NCBI GenBank assembly: GCA_023429135.1
Contig: JAEYWD010000102.1
Coordinates: 1 to 64,000, forward strand
Direction of reading: 5' to 3'
Length of the DNA stretch: 64,000 nucleotides
DNA from: Bacteroidota bacterium
GTDB taxonomy: Bacteria; Bacteroidota; Bacteroidia; Bacteroidales; JAAUTT01
Position numbers and translations under genes: made by a program. Shown one piece after another: positions 51,784 through 60,802 of this stretch (the first letter of the stretch is position 1; each line of letters opens with the position of its first letter). The notes beneath the pieces were generated by a model that was not told the DNA's origin, did no database searches, and saw nothing but the letters and a program-made list of their open reading frames with translations.

Positions 51784-53295
51784 TTACTTCTTTTCTCTCT
51801 TTAACTCAAATTCAATAATTTCCTGAATTTGTTCAGGACTGATCTTTTTTGCAATGATACGTTTATTGGCATCCAACACCAGAATTACCGGTGTGGTATA
51901 AACATCGTAAATATCTTTAAATTCCAAACTGTATGGACTCCAAGCATTAATCCAGTCGTAAAGTTTATGTTCATTCACAAAGTCAATCCATTTCCGTTTT
52001 CCTTCAACACTCGACATTGTATGAATTGCCAAAACCTGAACTCCTTTATTTTTTAAACCTTCGTAAACTTTGTGCAACTCAGGAATAGCTTTTTTGCAAT
52101 GGCCACAATCCGCTTCCCAGAAGGCCAGTACTGTAAACGGTGCTTTTACATCATGAATGTTCAGATTGCCACCGACGTAAGGATTACTTTTTAATGCAGT
52201 ATCGGTTTTTGCAGCATAAAAGTGATCAGCAGGTAAAGTAACCAGTTTCAGGTTGGGAGCAATTTTCCCGATAAGGGTTGGTTTACGCTTGGCGACTTCT
52301 TTCTTCAGCTTCTCAATATAGTCCTTATCGTTCCAGGTGGCATAAGGGATATAGTACTTCTCACTAATATGAACAAATACTGCATCAAAACCCATTATCT
52401 GGCTCTGAGCGAAATGATTAAAAAATGTGACAAGCAAATACCTGAAAACTTCATCATTAGGTTTTGCTTTTGTAAGAATGATATCAAGTTCTTTGTTAAT
52501 ACTGTCGGGAATCTGGGGAATAACCTTTTCTATAAAATCTTTAACTTTTCGCTCGTAAACAGGTGTTCTTAAAAGACTTGGGTCGGTATAATCAAAATTG
52601 TCGAAGTAATGATTTTTATAGTATCTGTACTGGAAAGTAGAATCGGTTATTTTACCGCTGGCATCACGCGGAGCATCGGGAACCTCAACCTCTTTTAAAG
52701 CGACAAGAAATTTCGAGAAGAAAAGACCTTTATTGTCGTTAATAACTTTATCGATGTAAGTAAGTACTTCCTTGTTAATCTTATCGAGAGCTTTAGTCGC
52801 TGAATCTTTCTGCGCATCGCTAGTGACATTCTTTTTCCGCTCAACAAGTGCATTGGCTTTTTCCTGATTTACAGCCAAAGTACGCATGTAGTTAAAATAA
52901 AGTTCGTTCTCGAGGGATCCGCTTATTTTCGCCGACTTCACAAAATCGACCGTGTCTACCTCAAGGGAAAATGTCTGGTCCTGTCCCATCAAAATATCAA
53001 AATACTTTTTGGTTGGGAGGTATATAAAATACATACCATGAGGGAGCAACTTTGATTTTTTGAAGGTACCCAAACCTTTTGCATCAAGCTTGGCAGTATC
53101 GTCGGGATAAAACATTCCACCGAAATGGTGACCCAGAATAATCTGGGATCCTTTTAAATCTGCAATTTTAAGCTTGATTTCATAGCCTTGGGCATATGCA
53201 AATGAAAACTGGGAAATCAAAAAAGCAAATACCAAAATGTATTTTCCTGAAAGGAAATGATTTCCAAAAGACTTGATTTTACTGATCTTTTCCAT
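51784..53295 (-). CDS. Exported TlpA-type thioredoxin with DUF4369/DUF5106 domains
   Basis: A 503-residue exported protein; I start it at 53295 (MEKISKIKSF), because the 7 residues before it are not part of a sensible signal. Signal peptide about 1-36 (ending FAYAQ), N-terminal DUF4369-like domain (IKLKIADLKGSQIILGHHFGG), a helical DUF5106-like middle, and a C-terminal thioredoxin fold with CGHC (Cys397, Cys400) in AFWEADCGHCKKAIPEL. It probably reduces or isomerises disulfides in the periplasm. A -7 box lies 27 nt upstream; carA follows in the same transcript. Confidence 0.88.
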   Translation of the reverse strand: MEKISKIKSFGNHFLSGKYILVFAFLISQFSFAYAQGYEIKLKIADLKGSQIILGHHFGGMFYPDDTAKLDAKGLGTFKKSKLLPHGMYFIYLPTKKYFDILMGQDQTFSLEVDTVDFVKSAKISGSLENELYFNYMRTLAVNQEKANALVERKKNVTSDAQKDSATKALDKINKEVLTYIDKVINDNKGLFFSKFLVALKEVEVPDAPRDASGKITDSTFQYRYYKNHYFDNFDYTDPSLLRTPVYERKVKDFIEKVIPQIPDSINKELDIILTKAKPNDEVFRYLLVTFFNHFAQSQIMGFDAVFVHISEKYYIPYATWNDKDYIEKLKKEVAKRKPTLIGKIAPNLKLVTLPADHFYAAKTDTALKSNPYVGGNLNIHDVKAPFTVLAFWEADCGHCKKAIPELHKVYEGLKNKGVQVLAIHTMSSVEGKRKWIDFVNEHKLYDWINAWSPYSLEFKDIYDVYTTPVILVLDANKRIIAKKISPEQIQEIIEFELKREKK

Positions 53296-53321
53296 AAAAC
53301 TTACAAAAAAGTGCATTAGGG

Positions 53322-53329
53322 CAAAAATA
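53322..53329 (-). promoter_or_regulatory. Putative -7 box of the TlpA-like/carA unit
   Basis: The minus strand reads TATTTTTG, an exact match to TAnnTTTG, 27 nt before the chosen start. No -33 element is clear. Confidence 0.45.
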
Positions 53330-53438
53330 GATAATTTGAAACAATAATTTGCTTAAAATATGTTTTTCGGCATTTATTTTAATACATACCTAATTTACAA
53401 AACGATATACGAATTTGGAATTAAAAAGATTAGTTTCT

Positions 53439-56285
53439 TTATTCCTGCAAAGCGCTTTTAACATTTTTTAATTTTTCGAGGTAATAAAGTGTTTGTCCTT
53501 TCTCACGGGCAATCCAATTTTTCATCCAGGCAGGTAATTTGGAATAAAAAACCAGTTCCTGTTGAAGCTGTTTTTCATAATCCAAAATAATCCGGTTGGC
53601 TTTCTCCAAAGAACCACATGCCAGATAAGCCTCGGCTATTTCAATACAATAATGATCATGTGGTACCTTCGACGGAGGCATGATATTCATAACCAAGTCG
53701 AGAACTTCAGAAGCCTTCTCTTTTTTCCCTGCCATTATCAAAGCGGCAGCCAACGTTGCATGGTTTTGCCGCACTTTCATAATTGATAACGAGTTCCGAA
53801 CATGATCATCCATTAAACGGGATTCATCATCTATATCAGTCCATGTTGCCAAAAGTACCTGCGACAATTGTTTGGTACCGGTATTATCAGATTGTTCATC
53901 ATTAGAGGTTGAAACCAGCTTATAGGCATATCCATCCAAACGCAGGTAGTTATCAAGACCTAAAGTTCCTTTGATACCCGGTGCAACAAAATAAACCGGT
54001 CGATTGCCTGCTGATGTGGAAATAAAATCAAGCACCATCAATTCGTTACGGCTAAGGTTTCCCGGAAGGGTAATATCTATAGTGTCATTATTTACAGGTA
54101 AGGACAATTGCCGGGAAGGGACGTAACTCGCAGCTTCAATACTTTTAACAGCTTCTTTGGCGGAAACCCGGAATGGGCTTTTTAAAACCCTTACCCGGGT
54201 TTGGCTCATATATGTTTCGGGTGAAAGAGTAAGCAAAATGGGATCCGACAAATAAGCACGGCTCCGTTGCTGATGGATATACCATGGGGCATAAAGCAGC
54301 ATCAGATTTACTACCCGTACATCGGTTCGTACACCTTCGACTTCTTGTAAATACCAGAGCGGATAAGTATCATTATCGCCGGCTGTAAACAATATTGCAT
54401 TTTTTTCGCAACTGCTGAGATAATTGCGTGCAATGTCTTTCACTATAAACCGTCCGTTTCGGTTGTGATCGTCAAAATTCTGTGAAAACATTAATACCGG
54501 AATGCTTAAGGAAATTAAAAGCCCTGCAGTTATAGCAAGAGCCTTTTTCAATTTTTTGCTTAAAAAATCAATAATCCACAAAGTGCCAAAACCAATCCAG
54601 ATACAAAATGCATAAAAAGAACCAACATACACATAATCGCGTTCGCGGGGCTGAAGTGGTGTTTGGTTTGTATAAACAACAATGGCCAGTCCAGTAAAGA
54701 CAAATAAAAGCATTACCGCAAAAAAGTATCTGCGGCTTCGGGTAAAATGATAAATCATCCCTCCTATTCCCAAAATCAAAGGCAAAAGAAAATAGCGGTT
54801 CCGTCCCGGATTGTTTTTCATGTAATCGGGTAACCACCGCTGAGGGCCAATCATCCACCTGTCGATAAAATCGAATCCCGAAATCCAGTTTCCTTTCATA
54901 ATTCCGCCATTTCCCTGCATGTCGTTTTGCTTTCCGGCAAAATTCCATAGGAAATAACGCAGATACATATATCCCACCTGATACGAAAAGAAAAATTCGA
55001 GATTATCGCCAAAAGTTGGATTTAAAACCTTTACTGACGAGCCATCTGCTTTCTTTGTCTCAATTGCTTTAACAGAACCCCAGTTCTTATAAACTTCAAT
55101 ATGATTTTCGTTGGAGCTGTACATCCGAGGGAACAGGGTGTAATAATTCCTGTCGTAGCAATAGCTTTCTTCGGCTCTTTTTATGTAATTGCCTTTCTCC
55201 TCAACATAATGAATGGTAAGCGCTTTCGAACTTGTGACCGGAGTATTAAAACCGGGACCATATAACAGGGGTTTGTTGCCGTATTGGTCGCGGTTCAGAT
55301 ACGACAGTAAAGAAAAAACATTGAACGGATTGCCCGTATTGATGGGCGTATTAGCATTGGCGCGGATGACAATCATGGCATAGGAAGAATAGCCTATAAG
55401 CATAACAGCAATACCAAGCAATATGGCATTAATTACAACTTTACCCTTGATATGAGCAACCCACGACAGGAAAATAAGTGAAAGAACAGCAAAAACTACA
55501 AAAAAAGCCAATCCTGAGTTTACAGGTAAATGTAACCGGTTCACAAAAATTAATTCCGCAACCGATGCCAGCTTTACCGTTCCCGGAATTAACAAATACA
55601 ATACCGCCAACAATAAAATAAAAGAAACCAGCAATGCAAGAGCGGCCCTTCTCCAACCGGAATCATACTTCCGGAAATAAAAAATCATAACAATTGCCGG
55701 AATTGCAAGCAGATTCAACAAATGAATCCCAATGGATAAACCCATCAGATAAGCAATCAATACTAACCACCGGTTTGCATAATTACCCTTATCTTCTTCC
55801 CACTTCAATACACACCAGAAAACAAGAGATGTAAATAATGACGACAGCGCATAAACCTCCGCCTCGGTGGCCGAAAACCAGAATGAGTCGGAAAAACAAA
55901 ATGCCAGAGCTCCAGCTACGCCACTTCCGATAATTTTAACCTTATACCAGTTATCATTTTGGTTTATGGTTACAATTCTGCGAACCAAATGCGTAATAGT
56001 CCAGAAAAGAAAAAGCACAGTAAAAGCACTGGCCAGAGCCGAAAGAGAATTGATACATAAAGCAACATGGCTCTTTCCGGGAGCAACCAAGGCAAAGATC
56101 CGGGCCAGCATCAGATATAAAGGAGCTCCGGGAGGGTGTCCGACTTCGAGTTTATAGGCTGCCGAAATAAATTCACCGCAATCCCACAAACTAACAGTTG
56201 GTTCCATTGTAAAAAAATACAAAGCAGCCGAGAGGGTAAAAATGATCCAGCCTGTAATATTATTAATGCGCGAAAAACCGTTCAT
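53439..56285 (-). CDS. DUF2723 family membrane glycosyltransferase (GT117/TMEM260-like)
   Basis: A 948-residue protein with about 12 TM helices in its first 600 residues and a soluble C-terminal part. The N-terminal signature FTMEPTVSLWDCGEFISAAYKLEVGHPPGAPLY defines DUF2723 (PF11028); its conserved acidic residues (Asp, Glu) resemble those of Dol-P-mannose-type GT-C enzymes, and the vertebrate relative TMEM260 O-mannosylates proteins. In Bacteroidota it may glycosylate exported proteins on the periplasmic side. TPR-like helices (DLVMNIMPPSKVPHDHYCIEIAEAYLACGSLEKANRI) end the chain. It lies 143 nt upstream of the TlpA-like gene. Confidence 0.88.
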   Translation of the reverse strand: MNGFSRINNITGWIIFTLSAALYFFTMEPTVSLWDCGEFISAAYKLEVGHPPGAPLYLMLARIFALVAPGKSHVALCINSLSALASAFTVLFLFWTITHLVRRIVTINQNDNWYKVKIIGSGVAGALAFCFSDSFWFSATEAEVYALSSLFTSLVFWCVLKWEEDKGNYANRWLVLIAYLMGLSIGIHLLNLLAIPAIVMIFYFRKYDSGWRRAALALLVSFILLLAVLYLLIPGTVKLASVAELIFVNRLHLPVNSGLAFFVVFAVLSLIFLSWVAHIKGKVVINAILLGIAVMLIGYSSYAMIVIRANANTPINTGNPFNVFSLLSYLNRDQYGNKPLLYGPGFNTPVTSSKALTIHYVEEKGNYIKRAEESYCYDRNYYTLFPRMYSSNENHIEVYKNWGSVKAIETKKADGSSVKVLNPTFGDNLEFFFSYQVGYMYLRYFLWNFAGKQNDMQGNGGIMKGNWISGFDFIDRWMIGPQRWLPDYMKNNPGRNRYFLLPLILGIGGMIYHFTRSRRYFFAVMLLFVFTGLAIVVYTNQTPLQPRERDYVYVGSFYAFCIWIGFGTLWIIDFLSKKLKKALAITAGLLISLSIPVLMFSQNFDDHNRNGRFIVKDIARNYLSSCEKNAILFTAGDNDTYPLWYLQEVEGVRTDVRVVNLMLLYAPWYIHQQRSRAYLSDPILLTLSPETYMSQTRVRVLKSPFRVSAKEAVKSIEAASYVPSRQLSLPVNNDTIDITLPGNLSRNELMVLDFISTSAGNRPVYFVAPGIKGTLGLDNYLRLDGYAYKLVSTSNDEQSDNTGTKQLSQVLLATWTDIDDESRLMDDHVRNSLSIMKVRQNHATLAAALIMAGKKEKASEVLDLVMNIMPPSKVPHDHYCIEIAEAYLACGSLEKANRIILDYEKQLQQELVFYSKLPAWMKNWIAREKGQTLYYLEKLKNVKSALQE

Positions 56286-56407
56286 GGATGCAGACTAACT
56301 TAATTCGGCTAAAATAAGGAAGATATTATGAGCGACAATGATATCAGGTTAATTTGTTTTCGCCTAAACTCCTAAACCCTAAACACCTTTTGATTATCAT
56401 ATTTTGC

Positions 56408-56415
56408 TATTTTTG
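56408..56415 (+). promoter_or_regulatory. Putative -7 box of the SUI1-like gene
   Basis: TATTTTTG matches TAnnTTTG exactly, 18 nt before the start codon. A TTTTG (56388-56392) lies 15 nt upstream, closer than the usual 19-21. Confidence 0.45.
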
Positions 56416-56433
56416 AAGAAATTTTATCTGAAC

Positions 56434-56781
56434 ATGAGCAAGAAGAATCATAAGGGAAGGATGGATATTGTATATTCCACCAATCCCGACTTCCAATATC
56501 AGTACCAGCAGGAGGAGCAGTCGGAAACTTTGCCGCCACAGCAGCAGGACCTTCGTGTAATGCTCGACAAAAAAAACCGGGGAGGTAAAATGGTTACCCT
56601 TATTACTGGTTTTAAAGGTTTGGAAGAAGATCTGGAAGCACTGGCAAAAGAACTGAAATCGAAATGCGGTGTGGGAGGATCGGCTAAAGATGGCGAAATT
56701 CTGATTCAGGGCGATTTTCGCGATAAAATTCTGCAGATGCTCCTTCAAAAAGGTTATAAAGCTAAAAAGGCCGGAGGGTGA
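56434..56781 (+). CDS. yciH: SUI1/eIF1-like translation initiation factor (YciH)
   Basis: A 115-residue protein; I start it at 56434 (MSKKNHKGRM), because the preceding residues would overlap the promoter. The SUI1 domain covers about residues 40-115 with KNRGGKMVTLITGFKG, CGVGGSAKDGEILIQGDFRDKI and LLQKGYKAKKAG. In bacteria YciH-type proteins interact with the small ribosomal subunit and can influence start-site fidelity. The N-terminal 40 residues are Gln-rich and variable. Confidence 0.92.
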   Translation: MSKKNHKGRMDIVYSTNPDFQYQYQQEEQSETLPPQQQDLRVMLDKKNRGGKMVTLITGFKGLEEDLEALAKELKSKCGVGGSAKDGEILIQGDFRDKILQMLLQKGYKAKKAGG

Positions 56782-56814
56782 TTTAAAAAATAAAGGGATT
56801 TGAGGGGTGTGTCT

Positions 56815-59661
56815 ATGAAAATATGCTTTAAGGTTTACACGAGAATAATAATATTATCAGGTTTAATTCTAATTTATAGTCTTACTGCCAAATCCCAGTT
56901 TTACGAAACAGGTCAGGATCCCTTCTCCGTTTCGTGGAAACAAATCAATCTGAAACATTATAAACTCATCTTCCCCGAAAGTTTTGAACCAGCAGCTAAA
57001 AAATTTGCGGCCACCCTCGACACGTTTTACCCGGTCTCATCCAAATATTTGCTTAAGGATCATAAACGCATCCCGATAGTTTTCCATACCCAGTCATCGC
57101 TATCGAACGGGTTGGTTGTGTATGCGCCTAAAAGAATGGAATTGTATACCATTCCTCCGCAGGATAACTATCCGCAGGATTGGCTGGATCAGCTTGCTCT
57201 GCACGAAACAAGACATGTAGTACAACTGGATGCTCTTAACCAGGGTCTTACCCGATTTGGATCATTTCTGATAGGTCAGCAGGCAGTAGGAGCCGTAAGT
57301 GGCCTGGTTCCCCGCTGGTTTCTCGAAGGAGATGCTGTTTATTCCGAAACAATGTTTTCGAACGCCGGAAGAGGACGCAGTGCCGCGTTTCAAATGCCTT
57401 ACAGAGCTTTGGTTTTAAGTGATAAGCTTTATCCTTATGAAAAAGCTTTGCTTGGGTCGTACCGCAATTTCGTTCCCGACATTTACCAGATGGGATATCC
57501 CATTGTAAAAATGATGCGCGACTCCTTCGATCAGAATATTTTTGGGAAAAGCCTAAAATATACGGCCCGAAATCCCTACCTGGTTTTCCCGTTCGGACGT
57601 TCTTTAAAAATAAATTCGGGTTTGAATAACCGTTTTTCCTACGAATTCACCTACAAAACTCTTGGCAAGGTGTGGGAACAGCATCAATATTCAAACTACC
57701 AGAATTGGCCCGTTCAAAAAACCAGAACTTTTACAAATTACAACACTCCCGTAAAAATTAACGATTCCGTGATAATAGCCCAGAAATGGAGTCTGGCAGA
57801 AACGCGACGTTATGTTTTAATTGATAAGAAAGGAAGGGAAAAGAAACTGTTCACCGTGGGTTCAAACAATTCCGACAAAATTTCCTTTTCCGGTAACAAA
57901 ATTACCTGGAGCGAAAATAAAACCGATTTGCGCTGGACAAACCGCACCTATTCGGAGATCATGATTTACGATCTTGATAGTAAAGGCAAAAAAGTTCTTA
58001 CCAGAAAAACATGGTATTTCTCTCCTGCTTTCTCACACGATGGAAAACAGATAGCAGTAATTGAGGAAACCCCGCAATACAAAAGCTTTCTTGTAATTCT
58101 GGACGCATCAACAGGAGAAGTTCTACAAAGAACTGCAGCTCCTGCAGGAAATCATTTACAATATCCTGTATGGGATCTCGAAGAGGTTTACTGTTTATCT
58201 GTCCAAAAGAGCGGTAAATCAATTATTAAATTAACAGCATCTCAATTATGGGAGGAAGTTATGCCCTCTTCTTTCAGGAATATAAGCACTTTCTGCCTTT
58301 CGGATAAAAATATCATTTTCGCTGGCGAAGACAGTGGCATTAATAATATTTTCATTTACAGCCCTTCCGAAAATTCTTATTCCCAAGTGACAAATTCCCG
58401 CTTTGGAGCTTTCGAACCTTTTATGGATACGAACAACAATCATTTATACTTTACCGAATATACTTCGGATGGGTACCGTATTGGCTATACCATATGGAGC
58501 CCAGATGCTTACCTCAAAAAACCAGCATATAACCTCAGCGCTCCCACCGCTGTAACCCTTGAAAATACGGGATTTAACATTCAAAACATTGCGAAGGACT
58601 CATCTTCCTATTCAAATTACTCGTCTAAGAAATATCCGAGACTTCCTCACCTTATAAATATACATAGCTGGCTGCCGGCGTATTTCAATTATTCGGTATC
58701 CGACTTCTCAAATCCAGGGCTTTATCCCGGATTAATGCTGCTTTCGCAGGATGTTCTCGGAACGCTGGTCTCTTCGGCAGGATATTCTTATCGCGAGGGG
58801 TTTTCTCATTTCCATGCAAACATAAGTTACAAGGCTTTGTTACCGGTTATTAGCTGGAATCTCGATGTAGGAGGACCGATTCAATACGCCGGAAGTACAA
58901 ACTCATTGCCTTTGAGTTTTAACCGCAATATTCAGTCGACAGTAAATATAAGTCTTCCCTTAAATTTATCGCGGGGAAAATATGCTTCGGGAATTACACC
59001 CTGGGTAGAATGGAAATTAAACCGGAATGCCTATTACATAAAAACGGAAAACAACTATTATCAGGGATTGCATTACATCAATTACGGTGTAAGTTTTTAC
59101 AGATACACCAAAATGGCCATCCGCGATATTTTTCCAAGATTTGGAGTCAGTTCGTTCTTCAAAGCACAAACCACACCTTTCGAAAACAAACTTTTTAACG
59201 AAATTTATGCCGCAAGTGCCAGGTTGTATTTACCAGGTATATTGAATAACCATAGTTTGCAATTACGGTATGCATTTCAAAAGCAATCACCCTTGCGGTA
59301 TCTTTACGGAAGCATGATCTCTTTCCCCGCCGGTTATACTTCGCAGCGGTCGGAAGAATTGCATGCCGCAAATATTACTTATGCATTGCCATTGGTTTAC
59401 CCCGATTTTCACCTAGGTCCTGTCCTTTATATGAAGAGGATACGTACACACTTTTTTTACGACATAGCCTCCAATAAATATCAATCCAAGCCAAATATAA
59501 TAACTCATGATATTCTTCGTTCAGTAGGGACGGATATAATAGCCGATGTTCATTTTCTGAGGATTATGTTTCCATTCCAGGTGGGTGCCCGCGTAGCTTA
59601 TCTTCCGGAAGAAAAAAGCTTTTTTTCTCAGGCCATTTTTTCGGTTAACCTCGTATACTAA
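56815..59661 (+). CDS. Gluzincin peptidase / beta-propeller / outer-membrane barrel fusion
   Basis: A 948-residue exported protein; start 56815 (MKICFKVYTR) is an ATG preferred over the in-frame TTG at 56800. Signal peptide about 1-27. Residues about 30-250 form a gluzincin-like domain with HETRH (His130, Glu131, His134) and a Glu (171) in PRWFLEGDAVYSE, the peptidase-MA type. Residues about 300-600 form a PD40/TolB-like beta-propeller (SHDGKQIAVIEE). The rest is beta-rich with aromatic girdle patterns (YFNYSVSDFSNP, YGVSFYRYTKM, terminal VGARVAYL...FSVNLVY), typical of an outer-membrane barrel. The C-terminal aromatic residue is Tyr. It may be a surface protease anchored in the outer membrane. 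It is 33 nt after the SUI1 gene. Confidence 0.8.
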   Translation: MKICFKVYTRIIILSGLILIYSLTAKSQFYETGQDPFSVSWKQINLKHYKLIFPESFEPAAKKFAATLDTFYPVSSKYLLKDHKRIPIVFHTQSSLSNGLVVYAPKRMELYTIPPQDNYPQDWLDQLALHETRHVVQLDALNQGLTRFGSFLIGQQAVGAVSGLVPRWFLEGDAVYSETMFSNAGRGRSAAFQMPYRALVLSDKLYPYEKALLGSYRNFVPDIYQMGYPIVKMMRDSFDQNIFGKSLKYTARNPYLVFPFGRSLKINSGLNNRFSYEFTYKTLGKVWEQHQYSNYQNWPVQKTRTFTNYNTPVKINDSVIIAQKWSLAETRRYVLIDKKGREKKLFTVGSNNSDKISFSGNKITWSENKTDLRWTNRTYSEIMIYDLDSKGKKVLTRKTWYFSPAFSHDGKQIAVIEETPQYKSFLVILDASTGEVLQRTAAPAGNHLQYPVWDLEEVYCLSVQKSGKSIIKLTASQLWEEVMPSSFRNISTFCLSDKNIIFAGEDSGINNIFIYSPSENSYSQVTNSRFGAFEPFMDTNNNHLYFTEYTSDGYRIGYTIWSPDAYLKKPAYNLSAPTAVTLENTGFNIQNIAKDSSSYSNYSSKKYPRLPHLINIHSWLPAYFNYSVSDFSNPGLYPGLMLLSQDVLGTLVSSAGYSYREGFSHFHANISYKALLPVISWNLDVGGPIQYAGSTNSLPLSFNRNIQSTVNISLPLNLSRGKYASGITPWVEWKLNRNAYYIKTENNYYQGLHYINYGVSFYRYTKMAIRDIFPRFGVSSFFKAQTTPFENKLFNEIYAASARLYLPGILNNHSLQLRYAFQKQSPLRYLYGSMISFPAGYTSQRSEELHAANITYALPLVYPDFHLGPVLYMKRIRTHFFYDIASNKYQSKPNIITHDILRSVGTDIIADVHFLRIMFPFQVGARVAYLPEEKSFFSQAIFSVNLVY

Positions 59662-59766
59662 CTTTAAAATACATGAACAGAAAAATTCCTGAACATGTTT
59701 CATTCAAACCGTGTGCGGGGAACGGCTTTATTCGTATATTAGTTTTACATATTTCAGACAAACAAA

Positions 59767-60504
59767 GTGCTTGACTTTTTAGAGAGACATAAGGAAGGAA
59801 TTCTGGGAACCATAGTAATTCACCTGGTTCTGGCCACAGTGATTCTGGTTATGAAAATTAATTCGCTGCAAAACAGGGAATCGGCTATGGTTGTAAATAT
59901 GCTCGACGAAGCGCAGATTCAGGAACTTTTAAACCCAGAAGAAAACAAAGAGAATCAGATTCAGAATAAAGAAATATTTACACCCGCCGAAAGGGAATAT
60001 CTAGGTGCACGCAACATTGGTACCAACGAAGCTGAGAAGATGGCGTCGGACAATATAAACCAGATGGTGAACGAAATCAAAGGCGAACTGAATATTAAAG
60101 ACCCTTCACCATCGCAGGCAAATAATTCTCCCGAACCTGATAACTCCGAAAACGCCTTACCTGATAAAAACCAGAAAGAAGAAAAAGTAAATGTACAACG
60201 CAGTACAACAGGAGTCCGCACTTTTTACAAAGGCCCAACTACAGTTTCGTATTACCTGGAGGGCCGGTATCACGAACATCTCCCTATTCCGGTTTATAAA
60301 TGCGAAGGAAACGGCAAGATTGTAATGAAAATAGAAGTAAATCAGCAGGGATATATTACCAAAACCGAAATTGACAGAGCCCAATCGACCATTACCGACT
60401 GCCACCTTGAGTCGGCCGAAAAAGCCGCCCGTTCAACAAGGTTTAATGCTAGTGGACCTGTCACTCAAAAAGGTACGATTACGTATATTTTTGTGGCTCA
60501 GTAA
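59767..60504 (+). CDS. TonB-like energy transducer protein
   Basis: A 245-residue protein starting with GTG at 59767 (no ATG fits). One N-terminal TM helix (about 13-33), a charged, acidic linker (about 50-145, rich in Glu, Asn and Lys) and a C-terminal TonB-like domain (CEGNGKIVMKIEVNQQGYITKTEI...AARSTRF). It lacks the Pro-rich spacer of classic TonB. It would couple the proton-motive force to an outer-membrane receptor or barrel. It is 105 nt after the peptidase-barrel gene, which might be its partner. The rest of the gap up to 60802 holds repeats. Confidence 0.75.
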   Translation: MLDFLERHKEGILGTIVIHLVLATVILVMKINSLQNRESAMVVNMLDEAQIQELLNPEENKENQIQNKEIFTPAEREYLGARNIGTNEAEKMASDNINQMVNEIKGELNIKDPSPSQANNSPEPDNSENALPDKNQKEEKVNVQRSTTGVRTFYKGPTTVSYYLEGRYHEHLPIPVYKCEGNGKIVMKIEVNQQGYITKTEIDRAQSTITDCHLESAEKAARSTRFNASGPVTQKGTITYIFVAQ

Positions 60505-60573
60505 AAAAGTCGATAGCCAATAGTCTATAGAGGCTATGTTGCACAGAAATGTAGATTTGATTTTATGTTTTTT

Positions 60574-60627
60574 AAGGCTGAAGGCCTTGGATAATACAGC
60601 CCAGGGCAAGCGAAGCGGCGCCCTGGG
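60574..60627. repeat. Intergenic hairpin repeat (AAGGCTGAAGGCCTT / CCCAGGGC type)
   Basis: In the 298-bp gap 60505-60802 an AAGGC/GCCTT hairpin (60574-60588) is followed by an 8-bp stem CCCAGGGC (60600-60607) with GCCCTGGG (60620-60627). The composite AAGGCTGAAGGCCTT ... CAGCCCAGGGC resembles a dispersed element I recall from Bacteroidota genomes. A further GGCGAT/ATCGCC pair follows near 60680. I see no gene in this gap. Confidence 0.5.
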
Positions 60628-60802
60628 ATAAATCAAATAGAATTATTCCGGGCGGCGTGAAAACATGTTAAAAAGGGCGATATGCTTAACATCGCCGCAA
60701 TTGTGATTCTATTAATATCAACAATAATATACAACAGAGCCTCTATCGACGATGACCAAACTTGTCAACATTGCCTTTATCAACTCGTAACCCGCAACGC
60801 AT

